Below the pieces are notes generated by a model. That model worked only from the letters and a program-made list of their open reading frames with translations. It was not told where the DNA came from and searched no databases. This document shows, one piece after another, positions 1 through 12,252 of a stretch of 64,000 bases of DNA (position 1 is the first letter of the stretch; every line of letters starts with the position of its first letter). This stretch comes from Oikopleura dioica (lineage: Eukaryota; Chordata; Appendicularia; Copelata; Oikopleuridae): assembly GCA_907165135.1 (NCBI GenBank), contig OU015568.1, positions 318,501 to 382,500 on the forward strand, given 5' to 3'. Position numbers and translations under genes: made by a program.

Positions 1-102
1 GAGTTCGCTGAAGAGTCCTCCTGCCAAGCGGCGATCGACAGTCTCAACGGACACGACTTCAACGGCCGTCAAATTCGCGTCGACCACGCCAAGCGCAACT
101 AG
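1..102 (+). CDS. RRM-type RNA-binding protein, C-terminal end (5' part outside window)
   Basis: The reading frame is open from the first base and stops at TAG 100-102. It encodes 33 residues that look like the second helix and last strand of an RNA recognition motif: the pattern AIDSLNGHDFNGRQIRVDHA matches the end of RRMs in the CIRBP/RBM3-like glycine-rich group (typical ...GRQIRVDQA). The protein ends a few residues after the RRM, so it lacks the long RGG/Gly tail of the vertebrate relatives, unless an alternative downstream exon exists. The likely role is single-stranded RNA binding in nucleus or cytoplasm. Only the last exon is visible, so total length and N-terminus are unknown. Confidence 0.8.
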   Translation, partial: EFAEESSCQAAIDSLNGHDFNGRQIRVDHAKRN

Positions 103-600
103 TCTGATTCCCCTCCACTGACTCCCCTTATCACCGACTCTCTCGATCCCCCTCCCCTTGTGTTATTCAAGCGTTCATTTGATTATCTGCAATTTCAACT
201 GCCACTGTGGTTCAAGAGCCCAATCGTACCTGTTCATACTGATGTCTGCTCCCACTCTGCCTCAGAATTTCTTATATTCGCTCTCGTACTACGCAAATAT
301 AAACATCAAAATCCAAAGAAAAAAACCGTTTCTTCGCGCTTTCTAGCATAAAATCAACAGCAAAAGCAGGACTTGAGGATTGTATGAATTGAAAAGAAGC
401 AATGTCTGACTCGGAAACTTGTTTAAAAAGCCTGAATCAGGGTGCTTGGAAAGCAGATTTGACAGTTTTATAGAATCGCAAAGCAAACACAAGTTTTGAC
501 TCTGTCGAAAACTGGATGTCAATCTGGAAGGGTGAACTCTTTCAAGTCTGGACTCTAGGGTTGAGACCGCCCTTTATCTGCTTCTCGAATAAAAGCTTTT
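103..600 (+). terminator. 3' UTR of the RRM gene with polyadenylation signal
   Basis: No convincing coding frame follows the stop at 102. A canonical AATAAA lies at 588-593 and would end a UTR of roughly 500 bases. The short ORFs in this stretch have no family features. The UTR extent is inference from the signal alone. Confidence 0.45.
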
Positions 601-755
601 CTAGATATGCTCTTTCGAAAGTTGAGTGGGAAACCAAAACGCTCGACAAAGGCAAAACTTTTCCGAAAATTTTTCAGAAAAACGGCGCCATAAGAGTGTT
701 ATCTGTTTGGCAAATATTGTTTAAAACAATTTATGACGGCCATCAAATGATTAAT

Positions 756-844
756 ATGCCCACCCTCTGGACCAAGTGCACATCTTGAGTGAACAGCTCG
801 GCTTCGATTTGAAAGTCAAAGACGATTACGATCAAAGCAGCTAG
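756..844 (+). pseudogene. 3' coding fragment of unknown gene, duplicated at 36.5 kb
   Basis: A short frame ending in TAG 842-844 reads ...ILSEQLGFDLKVKDDY followed by a few residues. The same sequence occurs on the opposite strand near 36545-36600, reading ILSKQFGFDLKVKDY before its stop. An upstream in-frame stop (about 751) without an obvious splice acceptor leaves no complete gene here. It is either the last exon of a gene whose upstream exons I cannot recognise or a duplicated remnant. I do not recognise the family. Confidence 0.35.
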
Positions 845-959
845 GACTTGAGAGAAACCCTTGGATGAGAAAAAAACGTGCGATCTGATGATTTAAATTT
901 AATGAATTTTCATTAACGTCGATAGGTTGTATCAGAGTCAATCAGGAAAGATGAGATTT

Positions 960-1953
960 TTAGGGTTGACAGAAGATTTTCTCTTTCTTTGGAACAAATC
1001 TCTTCTTTCGCATGAAACACCTGACGCTCTTCATATTTGGCGAGCCAGTCTCACATCTTTATGAAAATAACAAATTGAAACCTTTTCGTTGAAAAGTAAA
1101 ACTTTGAAATCATTTCCTAAATTGACATCCGAAGGGATTGCAAATTGCTCCCACGCCTTCTCCCAAGGTAATTTCGCTGTTTTCAATCGTTCCGCAAGGT
1201 GATGGTTTCTCAAGTTTACTTGGAATCTTCGCAGGAAGTGGGCGTTTTGCTGGTTTTTTGCTCGGAAATTTATGTGGCGCCTTGTTTGGAGATGAGCAAG
1301 ATATTTCCGAGTTTGGCCTGAAAGAAAGTAGAGAAATAATTTTTGGTCAAAAACTACCTCGGCCAAAATTTCGAAGTCTTTTTAATGCACTTGATGATTT
1401 TTGGTTTTGGGATTCTCCCTGCAGAGCACTCGACCTTGCACAGATTATTCGAACATCTCGCCAAAGATCCTTTTGGAAAACTGAAATGTTCCAAAACTGG
1501 TCCGCAATCCGTCAGAGGTCCAAAGGCCAGACCACTTGCTTCTTTGACAACATCTGGTGTTCCTTCAGCGATGATTAAATTAGAGAAGGACGAGAGGAAA
1601 GGTCTAGTTTCGGGCTCTTTTGGAAACAAAGGAGTCTTTGGGGGGACTTTTTTCGGAGGTTGAATTTTCGCCGAGTTGCAGTAAATCTTCGTTCTTGGGA
1701 GAGCATTCCAGCTTCCATCTTAAAACGACGACATTAAAAGATTTTAAATGAAAGACTGAGTCTCACCTTTGCAGCTGACGGACTCTGGATCACCTTCTCT
1801 AATCCCATTTGAGCATTTTAGCGAACACTTTCTATCATTCGTGCAATAATGCCTCACAGAACTACCCATTCGAAAATATTGTCGGAGAGGAGGACATTCT
1901 CCGGGAAACTGCGCTAATGAAAATGTGAAAATCAAAGAACTTAAAATCTTCAT
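960..1953 (-). CDS. Secreted protein with three sushi (CCP) modules
   Basis: Four exons, complement(960..1056, 1117..1317, 1358..1718, 1767..1953), give 846 coding bases (281 aa). The start at 1953 is followed by a signal peptide (MKILSSLIFTFSLAQ). Three cysteine modules align with each other. Each begins CPP, CGP or CGT, has a C-x(4,5)-C-x3-C cluster followed by Gly, and ends in a late Cys pair; the first also has the Trp typical of CCP/sushi domains. Modules are joined by Pro/Lys/Ser-rich linkers (about residues 80-110 and 175-205). The first two introns are GT-AG. The third (1057-1116) has no GT donor, but a GA-AG cut after TTTAG restores the third module exactly. Sushi modules usually bind proteins (complement, adhesion); the partner here is unknown. 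Part of exon 3 is repeated at 53.4 kb. Confidence 0.8.
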
Positions 1954-2100
1954 TTGTTAAATAATCTATAGCTCTGAGTGAAGTGGGGTTTTTATAATTT
2001 CGCGAGCCGCAAGGTGTCAGAAAAACCCGTTTTGCTGACAAGAAATGTGGCTTTTGAGATTTTTTTTTGAACTTTTTTTTTTCTTTCATTCAAAGTTTTC

Positions 2101-2565
2101 TCAGAATAGAATGTTTATTGATAGCAGAATCACAAGAAAAGAAGATAATAAACAGGCTTTAGAACTGGACTGGAGATTGCCACGAATTTCCGGAAGATTT
2201 TCAGTCGCATTTTCTGATGAAGAATTTGAAGAATCTCGCAAGAACAAAACCTACAAAATATTTTTTGTTTAGTTTTTCGGACTCGATGTTGTTGTACAAA
2301 ATTTAAAAGAAGATTATCTTGCTATCTATTAGCTTTTTAGCTTTTTTATATCAAATTATGAAAATGTTACCTCTCCCTTTTCGCGATTTTTCGGGGGTTG
2401 TTCCGTCGGCTCGCCGTCAAAATTAAAAACATTGAATCCCGTGGACCCGCGCATCTGATTATGCAGTTCTGGATTTTTCCTCTTATACTCTTCAAGTAAT
2501 TCTTCTTTGGTCTCTGCCGCTATGACCTGAGCAAGCAAAAATAAGGAAAAACTATTTACTTTCAT
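2101..2565 (-). CDS. Small secreted protein, probably GPI-anchored
   Basis: Two exons, complement(2101..2250, 2371..2565), 114 aa, joined by a canonical intron (GTAACA...TTGTAG) in phase 0. The product starts with a signal peptide (MKVNSFSLFLLAQVIAA). A charged stretch follows with a Glu/Lys-rich helix, then an Asn/Ser-rich segment with N-x-S/T sites. It ends in a hydrophobic run (CLLSSFLVILLSINILF) with no cytosolic tail. A cleaved N-terminal signal plus a C-terminal hydrophobic end is the layout of a GPI-anchored surface peptide; a single-pass anchor is the alternative. An AATAAA on this strand overlaps the last codons (near 2112-2117). I do not recognise the family. The ATG at 2565 is chosen because the signal peptide begins there. 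Confidence 0.6.
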
Positions 2566-2679
2566 GTTTTTCTTTCTCAAGATCAAAAAACGCTTTCTAG
2601 GATTGAGTGAGTGAGAGAGCTCGAAAAAAGCAGCTGGATTAAACAAGATGTCAGAATTAATTGGTGGCGCTAGAAAAAG
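2566..2679. promoter_or_regulatory. Short divergent intergenic promoter region
   Basis: Only 114 bp separate the start codons of the small GPI-type gene (minus) and the next gene (plus). The plus-strand ATG at 2680 is directly preceded by a purine run ending in AG, which may be a trans-splice acceptor. No TATA or other known element stands out. Shared promoter function is inferred from the layout only. Confidence 0.35.
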
Positions 2680-3014
2680 ATGTCGGAGGCTAATGCTGAT
2701 AAGCAGCGCGAATTATTAACCGCGAGCGCATACTTTTACGGTTTGAACTTGTCGGTAGCTCACTTTGATCACGATAAACGATTTCTTCTTGCTATAAGCA
2801 ATCAACAATTAAAAGTAATTAGGGAGCTTTCTTCGATAAAACTGCAGGTTTGTTCAGTAAGATATTCGACCATACCTCGCATCTCGTTATTTTCCCGCAA
2901 ATCAGAATGATAAGTCAATATCTTCGAGTAACGATGCATGACGGAACAAGGTTCTTTCTAAAAATCGGCGTTTTCGAGACGATATCTGATGTTCGCCACA
3001 TAAAAACGATCTAA
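2680..3014 (+). CDS. Small protein of unknown function, first gene of a probable operon
   Basis: A 5' frame from ATG 2680 encodes MSEANADKQRELLTASAYF... and a second open frame runs to TAA 3012-3014. The two join in frame only if the intron is 2847..2905 (GG-AG) or starts at 2844 (GC-AG); the GT at 2848 would give an early stop. With the first choice, join(2680..2846, 2906..3014), the product is 91 aa, with no signal peptide or membrane segment. The stop lies 27 bp before the ATG of the large lectin gene and an acceptor-like TATCGTAG sits between them, which is the spacing of larvacean operons. I do not recognise the family; the splice choice is the weak point. Confidence 0.5.
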
Positions 3015-3041
3015 GACTCCGAATTTTTCCTATCGTAGAAG
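3015..3041 (+). promoter_or_regulatory. Intercistronic trans-splice acceptor
   Basis: Between the stop at 3014 and the ATG at 3042 lies a pyrimidine-containing tract ending TATCGTAG (AG at 3037-3038). In larvaceans, downstream operon genes receive a spliced leader at such an acceptor. The arrangement is seen in the sequence; its use is inference. Confidence 0.45.
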
Positions 3042-6000
3042 ATGAGAGAAAAGAGATTTTTGATACTTCTTTCGCTTTTTACCGAAATTCATGCTTTAGG
3101 CTGGGTTCAAGATCGCTATGAAACAAGAAAGTGATGCGTTTAGTCGTCGTGTAGTTCATTTTTATATATTAATTGTTCTATTTTTCTAAATAGATCGGAA
3201 ACCTATAACAGCAAATTGCGTCAAAGATACAAGTGTAAAAAAAGCTGTCGACGCAGCAGCCTTATGCTCGGGTTCCCAAACGCTTTGGCTTCCAGAAACG
3301 CAAGAACAGATCGATTTCCATTCTTCGAATGACGTCTGGATTGACCTCAAGTTCGTCGAAGGCGACGCAGTTGAGTATCAGACCATAACTGGACAACCCG
3401 CCCCGCCTGCCGATTCGAAAATAGTCGAGCTCTGTCAAGCTGCTTCAGCTGCTGATGGGAAATGTTTCTATTTGGAACCAGAGGGTGGAGTCTTAAAATG
3501 CTTTGCTGACGACTGCGATAAGAGCAGTGATAAACATAGAACAATGTGCATGGATGCGGCTTGCCACACAGATCCAACGAAATGTTGTGGATATGAAGCT
3601 GGTCCAGTACCAGACGAAGGGCCTTTTCACTGCGAAATATCCGAAATTGCGAATTCTACGGACTGCAACGCCGATGGATGTCCTCTAAAGAAGACATTTG
3701 CTGATGCGAAAGCCCACTGCGAAGCGTTCAATCTTAAGCTTTTTATGCCCCGCACAGAGGAAGATGTAAGCTTCCTGATGAACCAGCCCTACGAAGTCTG
3801 GATCGGCGTCAACGCGGATACATCAACCAGTCCAACACGATATCTTTACTCCTCGGGCATCGCTGCTGACGCTGCTACAACGGAATTTAGTGACGGGACA
3901 TTCTGTGAAGATCCAGTAACACACGGATCCTGCGCAACAATCAGAGAAGACAAAGGTTGTTCGGAAAACGTCGATTGCTCGGAGCTCCATTACTTCATTT
4001 GCGCTGAGTTAGATCAAACCGAAACAACTTGCTCGTACAATAATTTGGGAGATGTTTTCACCGGCCCGCCGACTGAAGTCATTCCCGATCCAGCGCCAGA
4101 AACTCCAGAAGAACCAGCGGATCCCAACGCGCCGAAAGTTGTCATCGCTACTTCTAGAGAGCTTCCTATCTTCAACAGCGCCGATCAGTTCTTCAACATC
4201 GCCTCAACAAATCTTACTGCACGCTCGTTCGCAAGAACCTATTCACCATTCAGCGGAAAATGCAAGCCGAATAATCAGTACAGCGACATGATGAAGCATC
4301 GATATCGAGGCGCAAGTATTCAGTTCAAGAAAGAAGAAGGATTTACCCCGCAGAATCCAATGTTCAGAATTTTCCGTAGCCAATGTCTCGGGAAGAGTAA
4401 AACATTCGGCACGATCTCGAAGGGCGATAAATACTCCGACTCGAAGCTCGGGTGGCAACAAGAATGCTCCATCAACGGAGAACTCGTAGAAATGACGATG
4501 ACAAAGGGGCGAAAAGACGCTTGGCCCGATGTGACGAGAATCGGAAAGATCACAGCTGACCAGGCGATTGGAGAGTACTTCATGCCCTTTTGGAACTTCG
4601 ATGTGGAGAGCGCATATCCTGACGAAGAGAAATTCGCTCAATCTCCTGGCTCCGAGTGCGAGCCACCACTTCAGAGCGTCAATCGACCAGGTCACGTGGA
4701 ACCAGCACTCTTTGAAATCAAAGAAGTCTACACGAAAGAGAATGCGCAAAAGATGCACAATTGGTGGGGAGCCGGAAGTTTTGAATTCAAAATGGACAGA
4801 AATATTTTTGATGCAGTTTGGGATTTGCAGAATTCCCTGACTGTGGATGATGCAGTTCGTCTGTGCGACACGAAGAGAAAAGGGGCAACTAAATGGGGTC
4901 CGACAACGGTTGAAGAAATGAGATACATCAAGCATCTCGCGAAGACATCTAATCAAGACATTTGGATAGAAAATAATGCAGACACATCGAGCCTGTGCTC
5001 TCAAACAAGCACAAGAATAGTCCGAAATGAACCCGAACATACGAATCCGACTCATTGTGTGGATAATAATTTGCCGGACAACGCTCATACTCCGCACCCA
5101 GTTTGCCAAAAGTTTTATCATTGCGATCATCAAAATGTGGTCGGCGGTACTGTTGTGAAGGAATGCGGTCCTGGAACTGTCTTTATTCCATTGACTGCTA
5201 TTAGCGGCACTTGCGGATGGCCTGATGCGTCGAATACAGCTGGATGTTGTGATGAGACTCAATTCGACTGTTCAACTACGACCACTACAACGAGTACGAC
5301 GACTACAACGAGTACGACAACGACTACTACGAGTACTACAACGACGACAGAAGAACCGGGTACTACGGCGGAACCAACAACATCGGGAATGACATCAACG
5401 GGAACGACGACAATAATAGCAGGTTACCCAAATCTCATTTACATTGATTCGTCTGGTCAGTGTTCTTTCTGGCAGGATAAAGTCCCAACACCTGACTCAA
5501 ATGGAGTTGTAAACAAAAATGCTAGATTTCTTTGCGCTCCTCCTAATCTCGGCTGGGGCTACGATCAGAAATCGTTCACCTACACAACCGGTCAGTGCTT
5601 ACATGGAATGTCTGTCCACACGCCTTGGGGCAAAAGAGTTTGGCAATACTCAGCACATATTCTCGAGATCGACAACAATCCGCCAACTTTCAAAACACCC
5701 TGCGACTGGCGAGCGAAAGCCGGCTGCGGCACTGTCTATTTCGATCTGAGTCCAGAAGACGCCGATGGCGATAGTGTTAAGTGCCGATGGTCGACAGCTT
5801 ATGAAGCCAGCGAGCTCGCTTTTGAGACGATTTCTGATTACAGCGACGGGGCTTTTTTCTGGGCAACTGATCGAGGGGGCTGTGTAATTGGGTACGACCC
5901 GACGAAAGACAGCTGTAATGGTGGTAATTGTGATCGAGCGCGTCCGTTGGCGATTCAGGTTGAAGACTACGAATACGATCCAAATATTGACCCGGTTGAT

Positions 6001-9000
6001 CCATACTATGATAGGTGGTACGAACACATTGTAGCCGGAAATCACGATGAGTTCAAGCCGAAATCCTCGATGCCACTTGTTTTCATGGCGATCATAGAAG
6101 ACGGAACAGTAGATGAGAGCCATATTCTCAAAGATCCAAGCTTCGATGGTCTTTGTGCTCCATCAGCTGCCTGGAAAACATATGCAGATGCAAAAGCATT
6201 TTGCGAAGAAAATGGCGGAGCTCTTTTTTCTCCTCAAAATTCTGCTGATTTGAGTCTAATTGATGAATATCCATGGCAAGATTATTGGTTGAATGCAGTT
6301 GCAGTTGGCGACGATATAATCGACATGAACACCGGTGGACTAATTTTTTCAGGAGCTGGTTGGTCCACTACTTGCCAAAATCCAGCGTTTTCCGATAATG
6401 TTGAAAAAGTCTACGTTTCTGCAATGAGTATGGGTTTCGGAGTTGATTGTATGCTCGACCAACACATGGACACGACGAAGCCATTCATTTGCACACATCC
6501 ACTTCTTGATTGCAATGCGATTCCGCCAAGCTCTTGTGCTATTGCAGCGAAACCAATGACATACTTTGAGGGAGAGGCGTACTGCAAACAAGCCGGTATG
6601 GAAATAGCGATGCCGAGGACAGAAGAAGAGCTTCTTTGGTTCAAAAGTTTCGGCGAAGAAATTTATGTAAGAGCTCGATCTCATCAAGGCGCTGATTTGT
6701 TAGATCCATATGACAATTCTGCAATAACGGGAACTGACTTCAATACAAGATGCACTTCAGCAAGCAGTTTTACTGACTCAACGACCAGCGATCCCAACGA
6801 AAGAGCATGCGTCAGAATAAAGTATGACCCGGCAAATATCGCCGATGACTCAATGGAAAGCTGCCACCTTGCTACGAATTGTGCTAGTACAGTGGCAAAA
6901 ATTATTTGCTCCAAGCCGACGTATACTGATGACATGGCTTGCTACAACACTCCTGTTCTAGAAGCAGACTGTGAAGTCCTTGGTCCTACACCAGTTGACG
7001 ATATAGAGGGCCTTTTATCCCCAGGTAGAGAGATTTTCGCACCAAGAACGGAAGAAGAGATAGAATTCCTAACTCAACTTCCTGATACAGAAGAAATTTT
7101 GCTCGGCATCACTGTCGATAGCAAAGCAAAAATGTATTACAGAGACGGATCAAAAGTCAACAAGAAAGCTGAACCTTGCTCTTTGGATAAGAAAACTACT
7201 GATGAAGGGCTTCTTCTGTACAATTTGGACACCGATACATGCCGAACGATCCCGGCATCTTCTGCAACAAGTCAATACTACATCCAACGACCGCCAGGCG
7301 GATGCTCTGTATTTCAGGCAGGCTGTACTATCGGTGCCGCCTGGATTGATCCGTCGCCAGGAGTTGACGACTCTGTTGTTTATGAACTGAACGAGGCGGG
7401 TGACGCGCCGAAGAATTCTATTATCATTCCTTGGAAGGGAGTCTTGACTTACGAAGCACGGTATTATTCAAGAATTAGATCAGCTCGGTGGACGAAAAAG
7501 CCGTACAATATGATTTGCCCGCAGCCGGACGGCGATGGTGGAGCAATTTGTACCTGGTCTCCAGTAGAAGATCAACTTTCCCAGACCCACAAGCTGTGCG
7601 GCATCTGTGAACCTGCCATCCAAGGATCAGAAAGTAGAGAACATTGCTTGACGATATCATTTAAACCATGTGAGCCAGAAATTCCAGATGTCTGCGCTTT
7701 TCAGAGGGAAAATCTTTATAAAGATATCATATGGAACGGCGAAGGAACAATGGATCAATTTCCGTCAGTCCCACCTGCTGATTTGTGGACAAATACGCTT
7801 TCAGGGGCCAATTCTGACTCTGTTTGGTTCGAGTATCAAGCATCTTTGGACACAAATTTAAATCCGGATACTCGAGTTGATGTTCAAATGAAAATCTTTG
7901 GCGACTTTGACATCGCGGATCTGAACAAAATGTTCGATAATGATCAAAATACCGCCTTTACATTCGATGAACCATGCGGCGAAGACTACAACAACGAGCT
8001 CAAATTCCGATTCATTGACCCGGAAGCTGTTACAGATGTAGATTGGGACGCTGACTTTGTCTTAGTCATTTTTGAAAAAATAACGATTCAACTATCCGAA
8101 GACTACATTGGTTTACCTCGATTTGATTCAGCACATGCTGACAATTCCAATGCAAAATCAAACGGATTCTCCCTTGAAAGTATAAAAGGGTACTACTATG
8201 TGCTTGAATCAGATGGAACTTACACCGAAACCCTTATCTCCTCGTTGATTCCAACTGATGACGTCTTCACTTTCGAAATCCGATTCGCTTCCGGAGCAAT
8301 CGTTGCAAACTCTCTTACCCTCAAATTCGAGCATGCTGAAATAAGTATCGCGGAACTCAAGATCCACTGGAAAGAATGCGTCCATGTCCCCTATTTGAGC
8401 GGAAATTACCAGCCCGGGCAAGTGATCATCCCCGGAATCGACCGCGAAATCTGCGCTGCTGATGCAAAACCGGCGAGCTTGGCAATGTATGGCTACGAAA
8501 TCGTCCTCAATGGAGATACGCTTCAAGAAGGATACTACAACATCGAAGACGATGAGCACCCTATTCAACAGTTTACATGGTCTGCGATCAAAAAGTCTTC
8601 GGGGACTTTTAGTTCAGTAGACGCAGCACGGGCAGCATGTCAAATCGATGGCAAAGAGCTCATCTATCCCTTTAAAGCTGAGCAAGAAGAGTTTTGGAGA
8701 AAAGTCGTTGAGTCCGTCGAAGCTGTCAGCGCTGCTGATACTGTCTTTGCCGTCATTGGTTTAACTCACACTCACACAACAACAACAAGCGGTAAGTTCT
8801 TCCCACCAGGGCAGTTGAAAGCGCTCACCCCGGGAAACGAAACAAACGGCTACACGAATTTCTTTGGATCGAACACGGCGGCCTCAGCGTCAGCAGCGTT
8901 CGTTGAGATTTCGAATGGAAACGCTTTCTATTTGTCGAGTACGCAAGGCGCCGGCTGGACTTGGATGGACATGACGAACCCTCCTGCTTCCTGGAACACA

Positions 9001-10028
9001 GTGATTTGCATGGGCGTCAGTGAAAAAATAACAAACTGCAAGAATTTGGACGATTGCGTCGCAACCGAGCCAGAAAAATCAGAATGCAGATGCCCCGATG
9101 GCTCGTTAGCTGATCCGGATCCTGATGGAGATCCAGCCACGAAGGATTTGGAAACTTGTCCTGCTTATGATGCCTGCAGCGACATTGCCGGTTGCAGTGA
9201 TTCTTGCGAAAATGAATACAAATCGCCATTTTTCCGCTGCGGCTGTCCGCCGGACTTTGATGGCGTTCGCTACCAGCTTGGCTACGACGGACAAACTTGT
9301 CTAGATATAAACGAGTGCGAAACAGGGAGTCATCTTTGCGAAGAATTCACGACAGAGTGCAAGAATCTCGATGAACGAATCGGTGACGGCTACGAATGCA
9401 TCTGCAAAAAGACTGGAGCAGTTGTCTCGGCGAAAACGAACGGATTTTACAGTTGCCTTGATTGCCCTTGCACAACTTGCGCTAGTCCTGATGCACTTTC
9501 TGGATTCTGTGCAAGCTATGCTGATTGCTCAACACCTATCGACTTGAAAACAGATTTGTCAGGCCTCACTTGTCCTGCGGATTTTTTCTGTGAAGACTTC
9601 AAAGACCTCAAATGCCCGATTTCTAAAATTTGCTCCCACGTTGCAGAGTGCATTTTCGACTGCGAAGGACTGGGGACCGGATGGTTCTGCCCACTGGAAA
9701 AATGCTTGGAAAAAGAAGATTGCGAGTTCGCCTGCGTTGATGATACGAAATGCTCGTATCAAGTTCTGGCAAATAATGGAAAATGCGTGGAGCAAAGTGA
9801 ATGTTGCCAAGAATGTGGCAAGGATTTTCTTGACCCAGGAATGGATAAACCTAAAATTTTTAATCAAAATTTTTTTTCTCAATTTTATAACGTTTATTTT
9901 CTGAAGCAAATCAAAAAAGATAATTTGTTTTTTTTTTTATTTTTAAAAATTTTTTCGCAAAAAATTTTTTAAGTTGCATTCATCTCCATATTTTTCTGAC
10001 AGTGAAATCCCCCAAGGGGCTATTTTAA
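3042..10028 (+). CDS. Giant secreted C-type lectin / chitin-binding / EGF protein
   Basis: Proposed exons join(3042..3126, 3194..9838, 10003..10028), about 2,251 aa. Exon 1 is a signal peptide (MREKRFLILLSLFTEIHALG). The 6.6-kb second exon encodes several degenerate C-type-lectin-like domains (roughly residues 35-165, 175-300, 1010-1130, 1135-1275, 1280-1390, 1810-1975), recognised by repeats of A-x-x-x-C...LFxPxTEEE...W. A chitin-binding type 2 module (about 645-720, CQKFYHC...GTVF...C) is followed by a Thr-rich mucin linker (720-770). Near the C-terminus is an EGF pair with DINECE (about 2020-2100) and further Cys-rich sequence. Introns 1 and 3 have only GA donors in the right phase (after 3126 and 9838). 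Reading straight through to 9972 instead adds AT-rich nonsense. The product is probably an extracellular matrix or house-coat component; that role is inference. Confidence 0.75.
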
Positions 10029-10191
10029 TGCAAAACAAAAAGTCAAAACATAATTCCAGGGTTTGGCCGGCGCACGAGGTTTACCCCGCCGCGCAACGAT
10101 TACGCAGCTTCAGAGCGAATGCAGGGGCGGGCGCTTGAGCTCTCAGCACTCCGCCGAGAAATTAGCGCCTTTTTAAGAACCAAGAGAAAAC

Positions 10192-12252
10192 ATGATCAAG
10201 GGTGGAAGTTTTGCCGAGCAGGGTATTGCTCCTTTTGTGCTGATTGTGATTGTTTATATGTTCATGTCGGTTTTAGTGAATTTGGAAAGGTTTACTGGGA
10301 TTGTCATGAAAGAAGAAGAGTAAGTTTGAAATTTTTGACGAAATAGATTTTTATCTTGTTGAAAAACTGATTTTTTAATTCAGATATTTCCACGATAAAC
10401 AGTTCGGCAATCATTTCTTGAAAAAGAAGCCAAAAGAAAACATTTTCCAAATTTTATCTGAGGTCGAGGATTTAGAACCTACAGAATCAGAGCTAGAATT
10501 CGAAGCAGAGGAGGAAATTCTTGAGCCACAGAAAACTGAAGTGTTAGAAAAAATAAAAGAAGAAGCACTTCGACCGTGTCTGCTAGACAGGAGCGCTCAA
10601 AGTGACGTGGGCGAAGTTCTAGAGCCGAAATACAAAATGGATCCATCTAAATTCCTGGCCGTGGCTGGTTCTCGCGGCCCAAACAACCAAATCTTCTCCC
10701 TCCGCGACTCAATTTTCTTCGCCATCGCTCTCAATCGCACCTTGATCATCCCTCCATTCTTCAAGCACAACCGCGGAGACCCAACTGCAAACAGTTCAAA
10801 CACAGAAATTGTCGAGTTTCATCAGCGAATGGACTTGAAAAGGATCAAAGAATTGATTTCCGTCATCGAGCCGAAAGAGGCACTTGAGAAATGCGGCGAG
10901 GCGGGATTTGATGTTCTCTACAGAATTCAACGGATTTGTCAGCCGGACAATTTTGATAGAATTCAGGTATTTAGGCTTTTATGGAGGTTTTCAGCCTTTC
11001 AGCTGTTTATGTTTTCAGGCGATTCGTGATTTCTACAATTTCCCTTCAACTCCAGAAACAATCGATTACGCACAAATCTGCCGCTCAAAATCGTCTTTGA
11101 AAGAGATTCCAACAGTTCCTTCCCGAGAAATCATCGAAAGCGTCTTCCACGGCGGAAACATCATTCAAATCAAATCGACAGAAAATGCAAAAGAGGAGAT
11201 TCAAAAGTACTACGCTTCGGATTATAAATGTCCCCTCGCGACTTATGCTTACAATAGTTCGCCGATTTTGAGGGCGAAGGGCAAGGAGAACGAAATTGGC
11301 GAAATTTCAAGGGATATTATTGCTCATACGCAAAGGTAAAAATATATAAAGATTACTCAATTAAATTTTTATTAAATCTGATTGGCCTAACGACTGAAAG
11401 CGGAAATTTTATTCGTTAAAAAATGTTCAAAATTTCATTATTTAAAAGAAAAAAAATCGAAAAGCCGCGTTCGGCTTCGAAAAAAAAAAGAAAAATTCGC
11501 GGTTTTTTTTTCTCCTTTTTAAAACGGCGGTTTTTAAATAAATTTCGTTTTTAGGCCAAAGCATCTCGAAGATTTCGTCGATTCCTTCATCAAAAAATAC
11601 TCTTCTTCAAAGAAATTCATCTCAATCCACTGGCGCTACGACGAAAGCGACTGGAAAAACGAGCAATGCAAGTCGAGAAAGTTCCAACTCGTCTGCCAGA
11701 ATTTCGAGCTTTTGACGGATCCGGAGCAACTGGCGAGTTATTTGATGAAATTTTTCGAAGCGTCCGGAGCCGACCAAGCCTTTGATTTCGTTTATATTGC
11801 TACTCCGGTGAGAAATTGAAAATTTAATTCTAGCTCTTAATTTTTCCTTCAGCCGAATGAGCTGAAACTCATTCAATCCGTCCAACTCCAATTCGAGACG
11901 AAAAACAAGATGAAAATCGTCACTCAAATTGAGGCAATAAAATTTCAATTCTCTGCTATTTTTAAGAACGCTTTTCAGATGATTGAATCGCTGATCGATC
12001 ATTATGGCAAAAACTGCGGCGAAAAGTACGAAAATCTGCGGTTCGAAATCTTGTCTTTGGCGGAAATGGAAGCATGCATTACTTCCAGCGTTTTTTATTC
12101 CTCTTTTGGCTCAAGTTGGTCTTTTAACGTCGAAGCCGAAAGAGCGGTTTTGAGCAAAGGAGCGACTTTTTTGGTAAGAGCGGATTAAATTGCCATTTTT
12201 GACTGGTTTTCAGAACACGCGAATCTTCGAAGCAGACATCAAACGAAAGTAA
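10192..12252 (+). CDS. O-fucosyltransferase-like type II membrane protein (paralog 1)
   Basis: Seven exons, join(10192..10319, 10384..10966, 11019..11335, 11555..11807, 11853..11933, 11979..12173, 12214..12252), 531 aa, all phases consistent. A single N-terminal membrane anchor (about residues 13-33) and an acidic stem precede a catalytic-type region. That region has SRGPNNQIFSLRDSIFFA then LNRTLIIPPFF (about 155-190), and later ISIHWRYDESDW (about 350). These resemble the N-terminal nucleotide-fold motif and the H-x-R motif of the GDP-fucose O-fucosyltransferase (O-FucT) superfamily. A Golgi/ER glycosyltransferase is therefore likely, but donor and acceptor are unknown. Intron 11934-11978 is GC-AG, 45 bp and stop-free; it is identified because the paralog at 12.9-16.3 kb lacks those 15 codons. 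AATAAA lies at 12304-12309. Confidence 0.75.

Noticed and set aside
1031..1366. Minus-strand frame containing RAKNQQNAHFLRRFQVNLRNHH, seemingly conserved at 53.4 kb
   Set aside because: The similarity is real at the nucleotide level, but the frame is the wrong one; the sushi-gene frame explains it, and replacement changes in this frame show no constraint.
2045..2272. Plus-strand ORF of 75 codons
   Set aside because: Overlaps exon 2 of the minus-strand GPI-type gene, whose splice phase and signal features are better supported.
4243..5262. Minus-strand 339-codon ORF
   Set aside because: Exact antisense of the lectin-gene exon; composition and lack of motifs show it is a shadow frame.
5266..5420. 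Thr-codon repeats (ACG/ACA) as a possible microsatellite or CRISPR-like array
   Set aside because: They encode a mucin-type linker in frame; units are short, imperfect and without spacers. No CRISPR array is present.
9839..9972. Direct read-through C-terminus of the lectin gene
   Set aside because: The last 44 codons are A/T homopolymer translation; a GA-AG intron to 10003 gives a short clean end.
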